This document shows positions 1 to 12,376 of a stretch of 64,000 nucleotides of DNA, piece by piece (the stretch's first letter is position 1; each line of letters begins with the position of its first letter). The notes beneath the pieces were generated by a model that worked only from the letters and a program-made list of their open reading frames with translations, searched no databases and had not been told where the DNA came from. A program made the position numbers and the translations under genes. The DNA comes from Tubulanus polymorphus (taxonomy: Eukaryota; Nemertea; Palaeonemertea; Tubulaniformes; Tubulanidae), in the NCBI RefSeq assembly GCF_964204645.1, contig NC_134028.1, positions 2,764,501-2,828,500 on the forward strand, read 5' to 3'.

Positions 1-689
1 GTAAATACATATCGATTTCTATGAAATGACATGAGAATTTGTAGAGGAGCTGTATTCTCAACTTGATGAAGAATAGTAAAAACGAGGTGGAAAGCACTTG
101 ACCAGTTTTATCTTGTCTTATTTGTTACATCGGTAGATATATTGATTTTGTTGTGCTTAATTGATTTAAAGGGCTTGTGATTGGTGTTTGATAATTGGTT
201 GACCTCTTTGTTTACTTATATACATACATTAAATACGTATTAAACTATTAATCGCAACGACTAAAACCTGTTTGTGGTTTAAGTTGTTCATTACAAATTG
301 TTTGTGTTATTTTTCTGTGATCTACAGTGGACTCGGCTCTTTTAACTCTTATCAAACTAATCAAGTATAGTATCGCATTGACTCAGACACTTTTAAACTC
401 TTTGAAATATTCTATTGTCTACAGTCAATCACCTGTACTCGTTTTAATTGATTTAGTTAGAAGAACTCGGTCTACCCATGCACATTTAAACTTGATCGTC
501 CAGATTATATTTTCCAGTTTATACTAACACATTAAGTGTAATGATAGATAATTACAGCAAACCTAACTCGGGTTTTCACTTCAACTCGAGCCGATCTAGC
601 GGGTCTCAGTTAATCCAAGTAAGGGCGAGCCGGTTCACTGGAGTGTCTGTCACCTTACCCCTTAAATAGGTTAACTCAATTCTGAAATC
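1..689. other. Intergenic, nothing recognised
   Basis: AT-rich sequence with only short chance reading frames. I see no coding exon, RNA gene or clear repeat here. Confidence 0.5.
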
Positions 690-1077
690 TAGATATTACC
701 ATCTTCTGAATATTTCATTGGTCCGTAATAATCTCGGCGAATCCGCAGCAAAAACACTAACCCAGTCTCTCGTTCAAGTTCGGATTGTTGTAACAGTCTT
801 CTTGCTGATATACCTACGCAAGACTCCCAGCGTCTCCAAAACTCTTGTGCCCGACCAATCACTAGAACTAGATATTTTGATCATATTTCACCAGCTCTTA
901 TACAACTTCACTGGCTCCCTGTTCGTGCACGGAATGACTTTTAAGTTACTGCTGTTAACCTTTAAATCGTTGACTGGACTAACTCCGAAGTACCTTGTTG
1001 AACTTTTGGACACATACAAACCTGTTTCATCGTCAATATCCGCTGAAATTCGTGCGTCCAACATACAAAGACCTTGA
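690..1077 (+). mobile_element. Decayed non-LTR retrotransposon (LINE) reverse transcriptase fragment
   Basis: Conceptual translation shows the C-terminal part of a CR1/jockey/L2-type reverse transcriptase, broken by at least two frameshifts. About 718-783 reads as an ESAAKTLTQSLV-like stretch. A second frame, 783-950, has D-C-C-N-S-L-L (usual form DYCNSLL), then RLQ..QN, then LHWLPVRAR. Frame one resumes near 940 with FKLLLLTFKSLTGLTPKYL. These segments are in the usual order for the family. A stop follows the RAR segment in its own frame, so this is a dead fragment, not a gene. I cannot assign the clade without a database comparison. Confidence 0.8.
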
Positions 1078-1200
1078 ATGTAATCACCCAAGTCATTCAT
1101 GGTCACATCTTTACATAACTGTGGATACAGAGACCACTGGCTCTCACATGATCGTGTAGTTGGAACGCATCCTTTTCAAAAGTATCAATAATGACAAGCT

Positions 1201-1331
1201 GGGTCCAGTTTCACGAAAAAGTTTAAGCCTAAAACGGTTAAGTTTGAATTGTTGTCCTCATTGAAAACATGAAGTAACCAATGGCAATTACACCAAAAAT
1301 TTGAGTTTAAGTTTTTCGTGAAACCGGGCCC
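1201..1331. mobile_element. Small MITE-like foldback element
   Basis: About 131 bp with terminal inverted repeats. The left end (1201-1229) starts GGGTCCAGTTTCACGAAAAA. The right end (about 1305-1331) is its imperfect reverse complement, ending GTGAAACCGGGCCC. There is no coding capacity. This matches the plan of a non-autonomous DNA element; no target-site duplication was confirmed. Confidence 0.65.
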
Positions 1332-1339
1332 TGGACGGC

Positions 1340-2227
1340 ATTAATCGGGGCGTTCATTTATGTGTATTACACTCGCTGTATCAGCGTTCGCGGCTCTCAA
1401 CCTACAAACGTCATATAGCCTACCGGAACCCGCCACCTTTACGATTTTACATCTACATGATCAAATCGATTTCTGACACCGTTTTCGCATTTTCATTCGT
1501 GTATCTGTAGTGTTTCAACGAATTTTTTCAGCATACCCGGGGACCTCGGGGGTTAAAATGGATCTTTGAACATATGAAAGATTTTGATATATTGATATTT
1601 TGCCACGTATGTCATTCATTTATTTCAACTCATAAACTTTTGGAGGATTTAATTAAAGAAATAGTCGTTAAGCCTTCGAATGATCACACATGCGATCGCG
1701 GCCCGCCCCGCTCGTTCCTGAAACGGAAAATTAGTATATATTCTACGATGATGAATGATCGAAAATTAAAGATGAAATCTTAATAATTCGATTCTTTCAA
1801 AGAAATGCATTGGAAAATGTGGTTTGGAAATAAACTGAAATGTTTATTACCGGGTGCTCGCATGTTGCCTAGTTTCTGGAAAACTACTGTGATCGTTGTG
1901 ATTGTTGTACTGGCCACAAAAGCACACAGATCACACTACCCCAACACCAAACTATACCCACAGCTTTAAACCATCATATTACTCTAGTGTGTTTCTCCGG
2001 GTGCGAGGGTTTCAGTTCGATGCTTTACCACACCAAACACTTTCTCTAAAAGGCGGGTGCGTTACTTCTGAAAGAAAATGAAAGCATTTTATGAAGACCA
2101 ACGTTATTTACGTTTTAGATTTAAATGCCTTCCTAAAATAAATTTAGTAAAACAATGCGGAGTAAATAAGACTTGTAATGTTGCTGTCTTGCGTGAAACA
2201 TTTCGAAAAACAACCCATGTCTACACG
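1340..2227. other. Intergenic, nothing recognised
   Basis: No exon, RNA gene or clear repeat found. A 69-codon frame at 1574-1783 has no recognisable motif and is treated as chance. Confidence 0.45.
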
Positions 2228-2770
2228 GGGATCAAAACCGGGACACCCCTGTTCATCCTCTATTCAGCATCAGAACCACTCTGAAAACTTAGGCAGTAAT
2301 TTCAGGGTTCGAACTCGGGACATTTGCCTAGTTTGTCAATGATGCTATGATCGCCATCTATTGGAATTTGGCTGAACTGACTAGACAGCTCTTACTTGTC
2401 TCACCGACTCTTCTTTAATCCCTTAAAATCACACTCGCCATCTAGTGGATATAAGGCATCATTACTGTAGTAGCATAGAAATCCACCCGATGGCGAGTCT
2501 GATTTCAGCACATTGAAGAAGAGTCAGTGAGACAAATAAGAGATGTCTAGTCGGTTCAGCCAAATTGCAATAGATGGCGATCACGTTAGAAATCTTGATA
2601 TCCCTACCGTCGGGCACTGAGCATCACTACAAGATTATTCTGAATCAGAGTATCAGCAATTACTTACTTCGAACCCGCGACACCCCACCCTGTACATCAT
2701 CTTTTCAGCATCAGGACCACAGAATCAGCGACAATAATTACTGGATTCGAACCCAGGACATCCGCTTAGT
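2228..2770. repeat. Two SINE-like direct repeats flanking a foldback element
   Basis: Copy A (about 2228-2332) and copy B (about 2668-2770) share TCAGCATCAG(A/G)ACCAC and, about 50 bp further on, a segment like GGTTCGAACTCGGGACAT (copy A) or GGATTCGAACCCAGGACAT (copy B). The latter resembles the B box of a tRNA promoter (GGTTCGANNCC), as found in tRNA-derived SINEs. No matching A box or cloverleaf was seen, so a tRNA gene is unlikely. Confidence 0.45.
2349..2582. mobile_element. 234-bp foldback element with 102-bp arms
   Basis: The left arm 2349-2450 and right arm 2481-2582 are imperfect reverse complements of equal length, with a 30-bp loop. The outer ends read GATCGCCATCTATTG and CAATAGATGGCGATC. 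It would fold into one long hairpin and has no reading frame. It lies between the two SINE-like copies. Confidence 0.75.
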
Positions 2771-2991
2771 ATATTTATATACTTATTTATTTATACTCAG
2801 ACCCGTTACAGGTATTACAGGGACACAAAATTTACATATTTTATCACACGGTAGAAAATTTACAAATTCAATAATCTTGTTTAAATGAGCAAACGAGAGC
2901 AATCGACAACTTGCAATTAATTGCCACTTATGCTCATGACCGTACAGTGCTGCCACCATATTCGCGGTAGATCAACAACCTCCCTTTGATG

Positions 2992-2997
2992 CACGTG
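2992..2997. promoter_or_regulatory. CACGTG E-box upstream of CCZ1
   Basis: A palindromic CACGTG in the context GCACGTGA lies 128 bp before the CCZ1 start codon. It resembles the core of the CLEAR element (GTCACGTGAC) bound by TFEB/MITF proteins on lysosomal genes. A six-base match alone is weak evidence. Confidence 0.3.
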
Positions 2998-3124
2998 AAA
3001 TATCCACCACCCTGCCCTGCCGTTGACACTAACCCGGAAATAAAGAAGTGGCTCCTAGTTTTTCGAATTTTTTTCGGGCTGGATGTTCAATATCGTGGCC
3101 ACGCAAATATTGAATTTGTCAGCG

Positions 3125-6100
3125 ATGGCAGGAAGAAACGCGCCTGCACAGTCCCATGTTACCTTAAACAATTTCTTCATTTTCAATTCGACGTATGCTC
3201 CGAAAGAAGGCGAAGTACGTGAAGAATCAATGTAAATTCAAATCAAGCATGAATTGAACCTGAAACATCTGTAAATTCGTTTTTCTCGATTTCAGGAAGA
3301 AAATAAGATTATGTTCTATTTTCCACCAGCTACTGACATCGATACCAAAATTAAAGACATTGGTTTATGCGAGGCAGTTATCAAGTTTACGGAGTAAGAT
3401 TTTTATCAAATTTATTTATTTACTGTCAATTTCCACGATATCTTTGTAATCGAACTATCATGTCAATCGTTAATATTTATTAACATTTTATCCTAAGAAC
3501 ATTCTCGGACAAACCCTGCCAGTCAGTTCACTCGCAGAAACGTAGACAGATTTTCTACGAACCGGAGAAAGATTTCTGGATGGTGATGGTAAGATCCGTT
3601 TCTATTCCTTTCATCCCTTCCCCGATCACTCTCCCACTAAGATATTCATCATTGTGTTTACTAGAGTTTACTTTATTTCATACTGGATGTAGTCATCATT
3701 GGCTATTAAAAGATTTTATCATAACCCCAAACTTTGTTAACAAATTAAAACCCACAGTTGATATGTAGAAAAGTTTATTTTCTAACAATTTCAGGGTTGA
3801 ATCTAAACCCCATCTTCAGAGAAGTTAATATCAATTAATTGATCAATTTATTTGATTAGAATCCGTTTACTATAACCAAAGTTTGTTGTTATGAATTCCA
3901 GCAGTATCCTTCATACCAATCGTGTATTTCAGACAGTCAATATTCCGACCACTGAGAAAATAAAAGATGGTCAACCACATACAGAATATTTAGAAGACGA
4001 TGTTCAAGATCATATCTACGAAAGCGTCCTAAAACAAGCTTATAAAATGTTCCGAGTATGTTCTAACTTTGTGAAAAATTTCTGTATCATTATGATATTC
4101 CAGTGATGATGATTCAATTCCTGTGTTTGTGTTTCTTTAGTTATTTATGGGCAGTTTTTACAGCGTTTGTAAAAAGGGAAACGTACAAAGCCTAAAACAG
4201 AGATTCGATCATTTCTTTTCACGTGTAAGTTCATCTGAACAGTCGGATTTATATTGCAGTTTGATTCACCAGTCTTACATCGTTATGCTTATTTGATTTC
4301 AGTATTTGTTGACTCTGAAACTAAACACCTGTGATTTGCTGGATGTATTCAATGGTATTCACTTTCTGCCTCTGGATAAAAACACTTATCTTCAAATTCA
4401 GTGCTTCATCAACAACCTAGAAGCCACATTTCCACAGATTCACTACTCGGCATTTCTCTACAATGATCAACTTGTTTGGTAAGTTTAGCAGGAGTATTGA
4501 CACGTGACTTGATGACAATTTTAGAAAATGTATTGAATCTAATTAAATTGTATCATTGATTGTACAAATAGATGAAAAAATGGCATCCTTCCTTGTGTAT
4601 GCACCTCCTATCTTACGTACACTAGTTGATTAAAAACTTAACACTTATGCCGGTGTAAATATCATCAGAGTTTTTTTCCTCAACCTGGTCAAATAATCAA
4701 GACTACTACAACCTAGTGCATTATGATTCGTTAAGGACATGTGCTTTCCTGTAATAGCTACCTAGCTATGTATGCAGATCATAACTACGCTTTTTGACAT
4801 AAAGGTCATTCCTCATTGACTCGCCTACGTACTTTATGAATGGTCCATTGTTGTAATTTATTCAGGAGTGGTTTAGAACAAGAAGACATGCGTATAATGT
4901 ATAAATATCTGACGACGAGTTTGTTCCCGCCGTTCACTGAACTCGAGTTACAAGGCAGCAGTCAATCGTCACCGTCTGCTAGCAATCAAACAGGTGCTGT
5001 ACATTACGGTCGATTCATTACGGGACCCGCAAATTTAAACGATGCCAGTAATATCGGAAAAGTGCCTCGAGTTTTCGTCAATACTGATTTGCAAAGCGAA
5101 GAATGTCATCTATTGGTCTATAAAGCACTAAGCGCAAACGTTTGCCTTCTTGTTGATGGTGAGTGCTGTACATTTAATTTTGCCTTACTAACATGTTATA
5201 ACATGTGATAATTATGTTGTAACATAACTAAATTAACATGTTTTCCTATCTATGACTCGCTTACCTCGGACCAATTTTACCGGTCCCAGTTTGTTTGAGT
5301 TAGGCAAGGTTTACTGTATTTAGAACTTTGACTTCCACATGTGCACTGTATTATATGTGACTACTTGATAATTTAGACACATCCACCTTATAAGACCAAG
5401 TTTATTGTATTTTGCTTGAAAACGTAATTTGTTAATCTCGTCTAAATTTTCAGCCTCTTTTCAAATGGATCTTGAGTTCTTTAGGAAACTGGACAGTTTT
5501 CTCGGACCACAATTGAGTGAGCTAGCGTCTGGTATTAGTGAACAGTACGCAAAAAGACCTCCTAGGTGACTAGAAAATATTCATCCGCTGAAATTGGTAT
5601 AAAAATTTGCTGAACAAAATGATCAAGTTTTTGATATTCTGACTTTTCAGCGGGCATTCAGATCCACAAATACGCTACATATATTTCAACCACATGAATT
5701 TAGCTCAGAAAACGACGTTACACTCAGATGGAAGGAAATCACCGAACGTGACGACTCCGCCGGAGATATTACGACTGATAGGTGATATCAACCATGATAT
5801 GACCAGGTGAACATTGAATTCATTACTAAATTGAAATTCAGTTATTTCACGTACAGCATGTTTTATGAAATTCTGTTCTGCCTTGTAGAACGTGTGAGGA
5901 TGGAGAAACTATAATCAAAACGTGTTCAGATTATTGGGTTGTCGGTAAAAGGTCCGACCAAAGAGAATTCTATGTGGTCATTTATCAAAAGAATGCTAAT
6001 TTGATACTTATCAACGGTGAGTAGATCAATCAATTTTCTGATCGTTGCAAGACATTAATTTAGCAATTTCGAAAACAAAAGTTCTTCGAAGTCAGATTTA

Positions 6101-6183
6101 GTAGTAGTCGTTTTATCTCTATTTCAGAGGAAGTCAAGCGATTGTGTGCTAGTAATTTCAGCAATATTTTCTTTCTAGATTGA
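3125..6183 (+). CDS. CCZ1: CCZ1 vacuolar fusion protein, Rab7 GEF subunit
   Basis: With MON1, CCZ1 forms the exchange factor that loads Rab7 on late endosomes and autophagosomes. Eleven exons: 3125-3214, 3296-3393, 3498-3588, 3933-4055, 4141-4224, 4303-4478, 4866-5158, 5454-5565, 5651-5806, 5889-6016, 6128-6183. All junctions are GT..AG and phases are continuous, giving 468 aa (human about 482). Visible landmarks in order are an N-terminal FFIFN strand (Longin-type start), EENKIMFY, GLCEAVIKFTE, FWMVM, SAFLYNDQLVWSGLEQ, MYKYLTTSLFP, HYGRFITGP, VFVNTD, YIYFNHMNLA, SDYWVVGK and the C-terminal SNIFFLD, each closely matching the family. The start was chosen because the first exon is in frame, short and directly precedes the conserved Longin strand. 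Introns are small (78-387 bp). No breaks or missing blocks were seen. Confidence 0.96.
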
Positions 6184-6321
6184 AATAGATAACCGTTAGA
6201 TAGATAACTGTTCGAGTTTGTGAGAATGTTTTCTAGTCATAATCCAATTTCATTTTATACATGATATTCTGTCTGTTATGTAAAAATGTAATAAGTTATA
6301 CTGTGTAAATATGATTATAGG

Positions 6322-6327
6322 AATAAA
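6322..6327 (+). terminator. Poly(A) signal of CCZ1
   Basis: AATAAA lies 139 bp after the CCZ1 stop and is followed by T-rich sequence. It is the first canonical signal downstream and fits a short 3' UTR ending well before the next gene at 6674. Confidence 0.6.
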
Positions 6328-6673
6328 TGATATTTATTTTTCTAATGTATTTCTGCGTTATCTAAGTTAGAAATGTGGTTTTATGTTGCAACGACCAAGG
6401 TGGAAATCACATTAGGACACCTATAGATAGAGGTGCATCGTAGGATACGGGGTTTGAGCATTGAGTTTTGAGCCCACCCGGCTGTGACTGCAAGCGGGCA
6501 AGGAATCGGATGGTGCTGCCACCACCGAACGATTCTATAACTAAAAGTTTGTTTTGCAACTGTAGTGACTGTGAACGAGTCACCGACTCGCTAAGATCGT
6601 GGAGAACACATTTTGACATTTCGGGAGGTGTTTGTTCGAATATTGTCACAGTTTTTACTATTTCAACCAAAAG

Positions 6674-9600
6674 ATGAGCGAAAGGAAACTGATTATTCTA
6701 AACAGACAGGCTGAACAGCAGCCGTGGGGATTCAGATTACAAGGAGGCAGTGATTTTAAGACGCCTTTATCCGTTCAGTCGGTGAGTCATCGTGATCACG
6801 TCAATCTTAGAAAAAAGTTTTTGTAAATGTTCAATCAATATATTTTATTGATATTACCATAAAATCACACATATGAAGTTTTAACATATCCCGATGCATC
6901 TAATAAGAGTCTTTTAAATTGTGTAGGCTTATAAAATTGAATATAACACTAATGGTATGTTATTTTTTTAACTGTTTTGTGGGACTTCTTACTGTTCTAG
7001 GTGACTCTTCTTTTTTTGGGCTCTTAATTTTAGTGTTTCTGGACATTAACTTTTTGAAGCAACTCATTTCACTTTGGGTTTAGATAGTTTTGATTGAGGT
7101 TAACTCTTTTGAGGCAACTTTTCTTACTTATGTTTCTGGGAGGTAAACCCTGACTAGGCTAGGTTAGGTTAGGTTACATAGTTTTAGTTGAGTTCATTTT
7201 AACCTATTCCATTTTATTATCTAGTGTCAGCCTGGCAGTGTATCTGAAGCATCAGGATTATTTCCCGGTGATGCTGTCCTTCGAATTAATAATCTACCGA
7301 CCGACAATATTAGTCATGACGAAGCCAAACAGGAAATTTTGAAATCTGGAAATATTGTTGAATTAATGATTGAAAGGTAAAATGAAGAACCCATAGCTGG
7401 TTTATTAATGATCTTTACAAACGGAATATAAGTAAAATTCTGGCAGGTTTTTTGATTGGTCCTTACTAATTCTGGATTACTCTTCTGGCGCATAGGCCTA
7501 TATTTCAACCAGAATAAGCTTATGCTTTACCTATTCCGGAATAGTGTAAATCCTAAAACCTGATACAAATGGCCAGTGGCGTTTTTAATCCGGAATTGGT
7601 ATTCCCAAACTGGAATACGTTTAATGGAAACCTGTCTAAGGTTTATTGGTTCATCATCATATTTCTGCTGTATTTGATGTTCGTATTTAGAGTATATCTC
7701 GTGTGTTAAGTTGTTCGTCGGTGAATTTTTTTCAGAGGAGGAGCTACGATCTGGCGTCCACAGGTGACTCAACTGTCCAATATTAAACCACATCAACCGA
7801 ACACACAACAGTTTCATCACGATTCTGAGCCGGTTTATACGAAAACATCACTGAAACATGATCATCAGGTAATTACGTCTACTAGGCATTATACCCTCTT
7901 GTCGGTTTCCCGATGATGTGCCAATTCTTACATTGGCAGACGCAGTTTTGTTTAGAAAATATGAAACTCACTGTTTTTTAAGAACTACAGTAAATGTGAC
8001 CCAATTGTATGTATGAAAGTGGAATTTAAAATCAGCAATTCAAGAATCTGTTGTAGAAATATTCTATTCTTTATAGTATCAATTTATTACACGAACTGGT
8101 ATGAGGGTTTGTATGATGATAGTGTGGTATGTGCAACCACTCTCTGCTGCTCAACCAACAGCTACGGGTAGCTCTCCTTTAGCTCTATGTGCGATGCATA
8201 GATTATAAATTCTATCCGATTTCACTGTGGAGTATATATGTGTGTGTGTAGGTGTTTGCTTGAGTTATTTTCAGCTCTCAATCTATTTCTATTGCAGCTT
8301 AGCCTGTATTTGATCCTATAAGCTGATTATCATTCTACGCCAGTCTATCATGAAAGTCCTGCTCTAATGAAAGATGAGGATAAAATTAAACGACATTAAA
8401 AAACTGTCTTCTAAACTGGCCATATTTTGATTGAATAAAGAATTTAAAAAAACTTTGAAATAAATCATAAGAAAAATTGTTAGAAGGTGCTCAAAGAAAT
8501 GTCTCGAATTGAAAGGGGACTTTTAAGAAAGCTGTTGGCCTAAGGGAAATTCCTTGTCTCCCTGCATCTTCCCGTATAAAAGGTTTTTTCAATTCAAGTG
8601 ATGAATTACTTTTTTCTCACTGTTTTTAGGAATCATTGAATATTGGAAGTAGTCACAATCGTAGCGCGGCACCGTACGGCAGTAGAAGGCACGGCTCAGG
8701 ACCCGAGATCGTTCACGCTCAGTTTAATTCTCCAAAAGGACTTTATTCTAATAAGAATGCTGAAAGCGTCTATCAGAAAGCTGAACAAGATCTTGCCCAG
8801 TACGTATCTATATAAATTACAAATGCTTAACACCCATAAAAATCTTAATATGGGACATACGAAGCAAGTCCAGATGCATTAGACAACTAAAAAAGGATCA
8901 GTAATTGAGGTCACATGAAATGATTCCCTCACACTTATTGTACCAGGGTAATATTGATTTCCAGTAGATTTACTTGATTGTTCAACGCAGACCTTCCTTT
9001 ACTAGATCGAATTCAAATCCTCTCATCACATGTACCACCAATCGATATTAAATTGATGTTCCTACAGTTTTGGGCAAATATCATTTTGAATCTTCTTAAA
9101 TCATAGTGATGGACACCAGCGCGACTCGGATGAGGTACAACATTTAGGTTATTCAAACCCGAATACCCAATCACGTTGTTTTCGTCGGTTAGAACATGAC
9201 CTTGAGTATGATGGGGAAGGTCATAGCCCCAGTGGTGAGTAGAGGTGTTCGGCCTGCTGCTGCTGCTGCTGATGCCTGTAATGTAGCATTCAGCGAACTG
9301 ATATGTAAGATTGTTTTCCAATCAGCGGCAGCATTTCAATCAAAGTTATTTAATTCTTTCCACCAAATCGAAGCAAAAGTTTAAGGAATTGGAAAACAAC
9401 TTTTTATCAACCTGAATTTTAGGTGCACCTCGGTACGATATTAGGTTTACAATATATAACCATCTCACTATAGTAATGTGTAAACAGTCAGTACCACGTC
9501 AGTCAGTCAGTCATCGCTGCTTGCATGTTATCACTAATTTACCACACAAAGCCTTTGCCCACTTCGACTTAGTGTAAATATCTTCCAATTCTATACATTG

Positions 9601-11698
9601 TGCTTGTATCTGGTATTTGCGGAAATATTTGCTTAAATACAACATTCTTGTAATTCTTTCACTTATTTTCTGATAATGTGGGGTCAAACGAGTTCAGTAT
9701 TGGAATACAGGCCCAGATACCTGTGGGTTAGGGGAGAGGGTCTCGGTTATTGTATGAATAGTGTGATCCGGGTAGATATAATTTTAGTTCAATGAAATGG
9801 CGATTGTCTCTTCAGTTCTTGTGCAAGAGATGAATGCTAGTTCGTTTAGATTTAGGAGTGCTACGAGGAATTGTTACTGGATTGATTATAGAAATAGATG
9901 TATAATAAACCATAAATGCCTGGTTTTTTGTGAAGTATGTGTAGCTCGGGAAACAGACTCTCGGTCTTGTTATTTCATTTAAATTATCGTTGAAAGTTTT
10001 TAATAGATTTTTGATTTTCATTTGATTTTTCCATACAGGATGACGGGTAAGGCAGTATTAATTAGTATGGCCTCGAGTTTATTTGTTTGTTTCTTTTTCA
10101 TTTTCATTCAAATCGCTTTAGAAAGCTGATAGTGACACTACTACTTACTGTTGAACATCTCCTGCTCCTGTCTTGTTTTCAACCCTGCTCCTCCTTTTTT
10201 TCGCGTTATTCCTTGGTTTTGAAAATTTGAAATATACTATATGTATCTTATTCTGGGCTCGGATATTGTTGGGGAGTTGGGTTATTTGATGAAATTCTCT
10301 CATTTAAGCAAATCATTTTGGTTTGTTCTGCATCCATTGCTCTTGATAACTTACAGCATTGGCTTATAATTTTGCTTTCATCACTGAATACATAGTTCTT
10401 ATAGTATAATCATCATATGATATGATATTGAATTATATTTGCCTGATGTTTCTTTTCTTTTAATATCTGCATAACTAACAAATCACTGAAGTATGCTTCA
10501 TATTTCTGCTATATTTTATGTATAATACTTTGTTACCTCATTTTAATCTCCTCAATTTTCACTATTTAATTCTCTTTATACATTAACTACGTGCCTACAT
10601 AATAAGTTTTCTGATGTTTTGTTCATTCTCAATTTACTGGCTTGATTATGATTAAGTACCTGCATTAATCGAATGAAGAATATGCTATGATTCTCTGAAG
10701 TTTTGAAACTCATCATTTCTTTCGCATAGGTCAACCATACCAACCGCAGACAAGAGCTGGTGCTGGCCCGGCGGGATTCCGTAGTGTAATGGCCCCGACG
10801 CCGAACACTCAACCTGCCCAGCAACCTGCTACTCAACTTATGAGATGTGGGGCTTGTGACGGAACAATCATGTAAGTATCCCTGAAACTAGTTCCACAGT
10901 TATATTTTCACTGTCGCAGGGTTCGTTACAGTAATTAATTGATTTTTCGAGGTTTTGAATAGCAGTGATTTTTGAAAAAGGACCTTGGAAATGAAGAAAG
11001 ACTGTAAAAATTGGAGGTGGTGGTCAAAAACAAATTATTAATGTAATGAATCCTTCAAAATGGCTTAGAAGATGCCATTAAAAAAAAAACAACTTTTTTT
11101 TCAAAACTTTCATTTTGCCAGACATGAAACATAGGTGATGCGTTATTAGTTCTGTTTTTGTCAATTTTTCAGCGGTGTATTCGTGAAAGTAAAAGGAATA
11201 CCGATGCATCCCGGTTGTTTGAAATGTGTTCGATGCGGAGTTAATCTGAAAAATGTTGGTAAGTTTTTCGCAATGAAATACAAAAGCGATATAAATTTCT
11301 GTGACGAGATCGAGATCGAAACTTTCGGCTCTTGAAGAACCACTATACTCCTGGGGCCGGCGCGGGAAACCGTGTTAGTGCTAACCGTGGATAGCGAACA
11401 GTGGTTAGGCACAAATGGGCACAGGAAAACACTGCCAGCTAACCATTGTCTTCGTGTGGCTTCTTATCTTAAGCTGGGTAGGCTAACCACGCACAAGCCA
11501 CTAACCACGGTTAGGCTGTATAGGTTTTCCTGCGCCCACCCCAGGTTCTGTTGAGAGAACCTATTTTGTAATGGTGGTTTTTCTCGTATATCTGCAGGTT
11601 ATTTCTTCATCGAAAATCAACTGTATTGCGAAACTCATGCTAAGCAAGCGACAAGACCAGGCTACGGAGGTTACACTGCTGAAGTACAATACAAGTAA
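6674..11698 (+). CDS. ALP-type PDZ and LIM domain protein (PDLIM1-4-like)
   Basis: Likely adaptor that links alpha-actinin and actin at Z-discs or stress fibres. Eight exons: 6674-6781, 7225-7376, 7736-7868, 8630-8803, 9120-9234, 10730-10871, 11173-11258, 11598-11698, giving 336 aa. The PDZ (about residues 4-87) has the family ligand-binding loop PWGFRLQGG. A ZM motif, QFNSPKGLYSNKNAESVYQ, lies at 162-180, and an SR-x-FR-x-L segment at 207-213. One LIM domain spans 267-317 with all eight zinc ligands (C267, C270, H287, C290, C293, C296, C314, H317). The end GYFFIENQLYCETHA closely follows vertebrate PDLIM1/3. Exon 5 was not obvious as an open frame. It is supported by phase (0 in, 1 out), a strong GGTGAGT donor and the conserved SR-x-FR motif; its acceptor at 9119 is the least certain junction. 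Length matches PDLIM1/4 (about 330 aa). Confidence 0.92.
7443..7637. mobile_element. Dispersed MITE-like repeat in intron 2 of the ALP-type gene
   Basis: It starts GGCAGGTTTTTTGATTGG and ends with AATGGAAACCTGTC, giving imperfect inverted ends. Its first ~110 bp match, in opposite orientation, the segment at about 30957-31037, including GGATTACTCTTCTGGCGCAT. Two copies in 64 kb show it is a dispersed family. Confidence 0.6.
11350..11545. mobile_element. MITE-like inverted repeat in intron 7 of the ALP-type gene
   Basis: The ends CCTGGGGCCGGCGCGGGAAA and, as reverse complement, CCTGGGGTGGGCGCAGGAAA are near-perfect terminal inverted repeats. Several GCTAACC(G/A)(T/C)GG and (A/G)(G/C)TGGTTAGG submotifs repeat inside in both orientations. 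It is non-coding and lies entirely between exons 7 and 8. Confidence 0.65.
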
Positions 11699-12376
11699 AA
11701 AGTAAGGATTGCGTCGAGATATTTGTCAAGTCAGTCTTTTATCGTTGAGCCGAAAATGTCAAGGTTAAAATATGATTTATATACGAATATAATAGTTATT
11801 TTTATGGGAATTTTAGTTTGAGGAATGCCATCTAGTAGGCAGCACTGTCTAATGAGTTGAATGTATCTATTATTATAGGTAAGTCAGTCGTCTGTATAGT
11901 GGTTTATATATCAGTTGAGGAGAATGCATATGAAACCCAGTGGAGTCTAAAACCAGGGGTTGTATAGAATACCTCTGCTGTACTAATGTAATACCGGATA
12001 AATTCGCGCTTCCATCATTAAAAGAACATATACACCCGACTGACTCTGACTCGCTCGCTCGCTCGTAGACCAACCCATCAGCAGCGACGACGATGATGAT
12101 GAGAACTGATGTGCAGACTTCGACCTCAGTTATCTTCTGTTTATAATGAATTTTAAAAATGATTGTTCGGTGCAGTAGTACCTGAATGTGTTTACAAGTG
12201 TGAACCTTCTTACCCAAACTCTTAACGAAATTTAAGCGGATCAGATATCTGTATATCAAACAGTCCAATACACGCGTTATGAAAATTTATCGAAAGTTCG
12301 TATTGTGTTTGTATCCGATTAATTATTATTTCTAAGTTCATTTTAACGAAGTTCTATTGTAGGAGTTTGTCCTGTA
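11699..12376. other. 3' flank of the ALP-type gene
   Basis: Non-coding. It is probably 3' UTR of the gene ending at 11698, because no canonical AATAAA is seen before 13786. Confidence 0.45.

Noticed and set aside
1574-1783. 69-codon frame upstream of CCZ1
   Set aside because: No motif, no splice partner, and surrounding DNA is repeat-rich.
6470-6515. Possible relation of the GGTGCTGCCACC segment to the array's GTATGGTGCTGCCACC motif
   Set aside because: Similarity is limited to about a dozen bases and could be chance.
7151-7177. Short TTAGG-type repeats resembling arthropod telomere DNA
   Set aside because: Only about three imperfect units inside an intron; too short to be telomeric.
10039-10046. 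Possible micro-exon between CAG and GTAAGG in the ALP-type gene
   Set aside because: Neither its 8-bp length nor its reading fits the phases of exons 5 and 6; it would introduce a stop.
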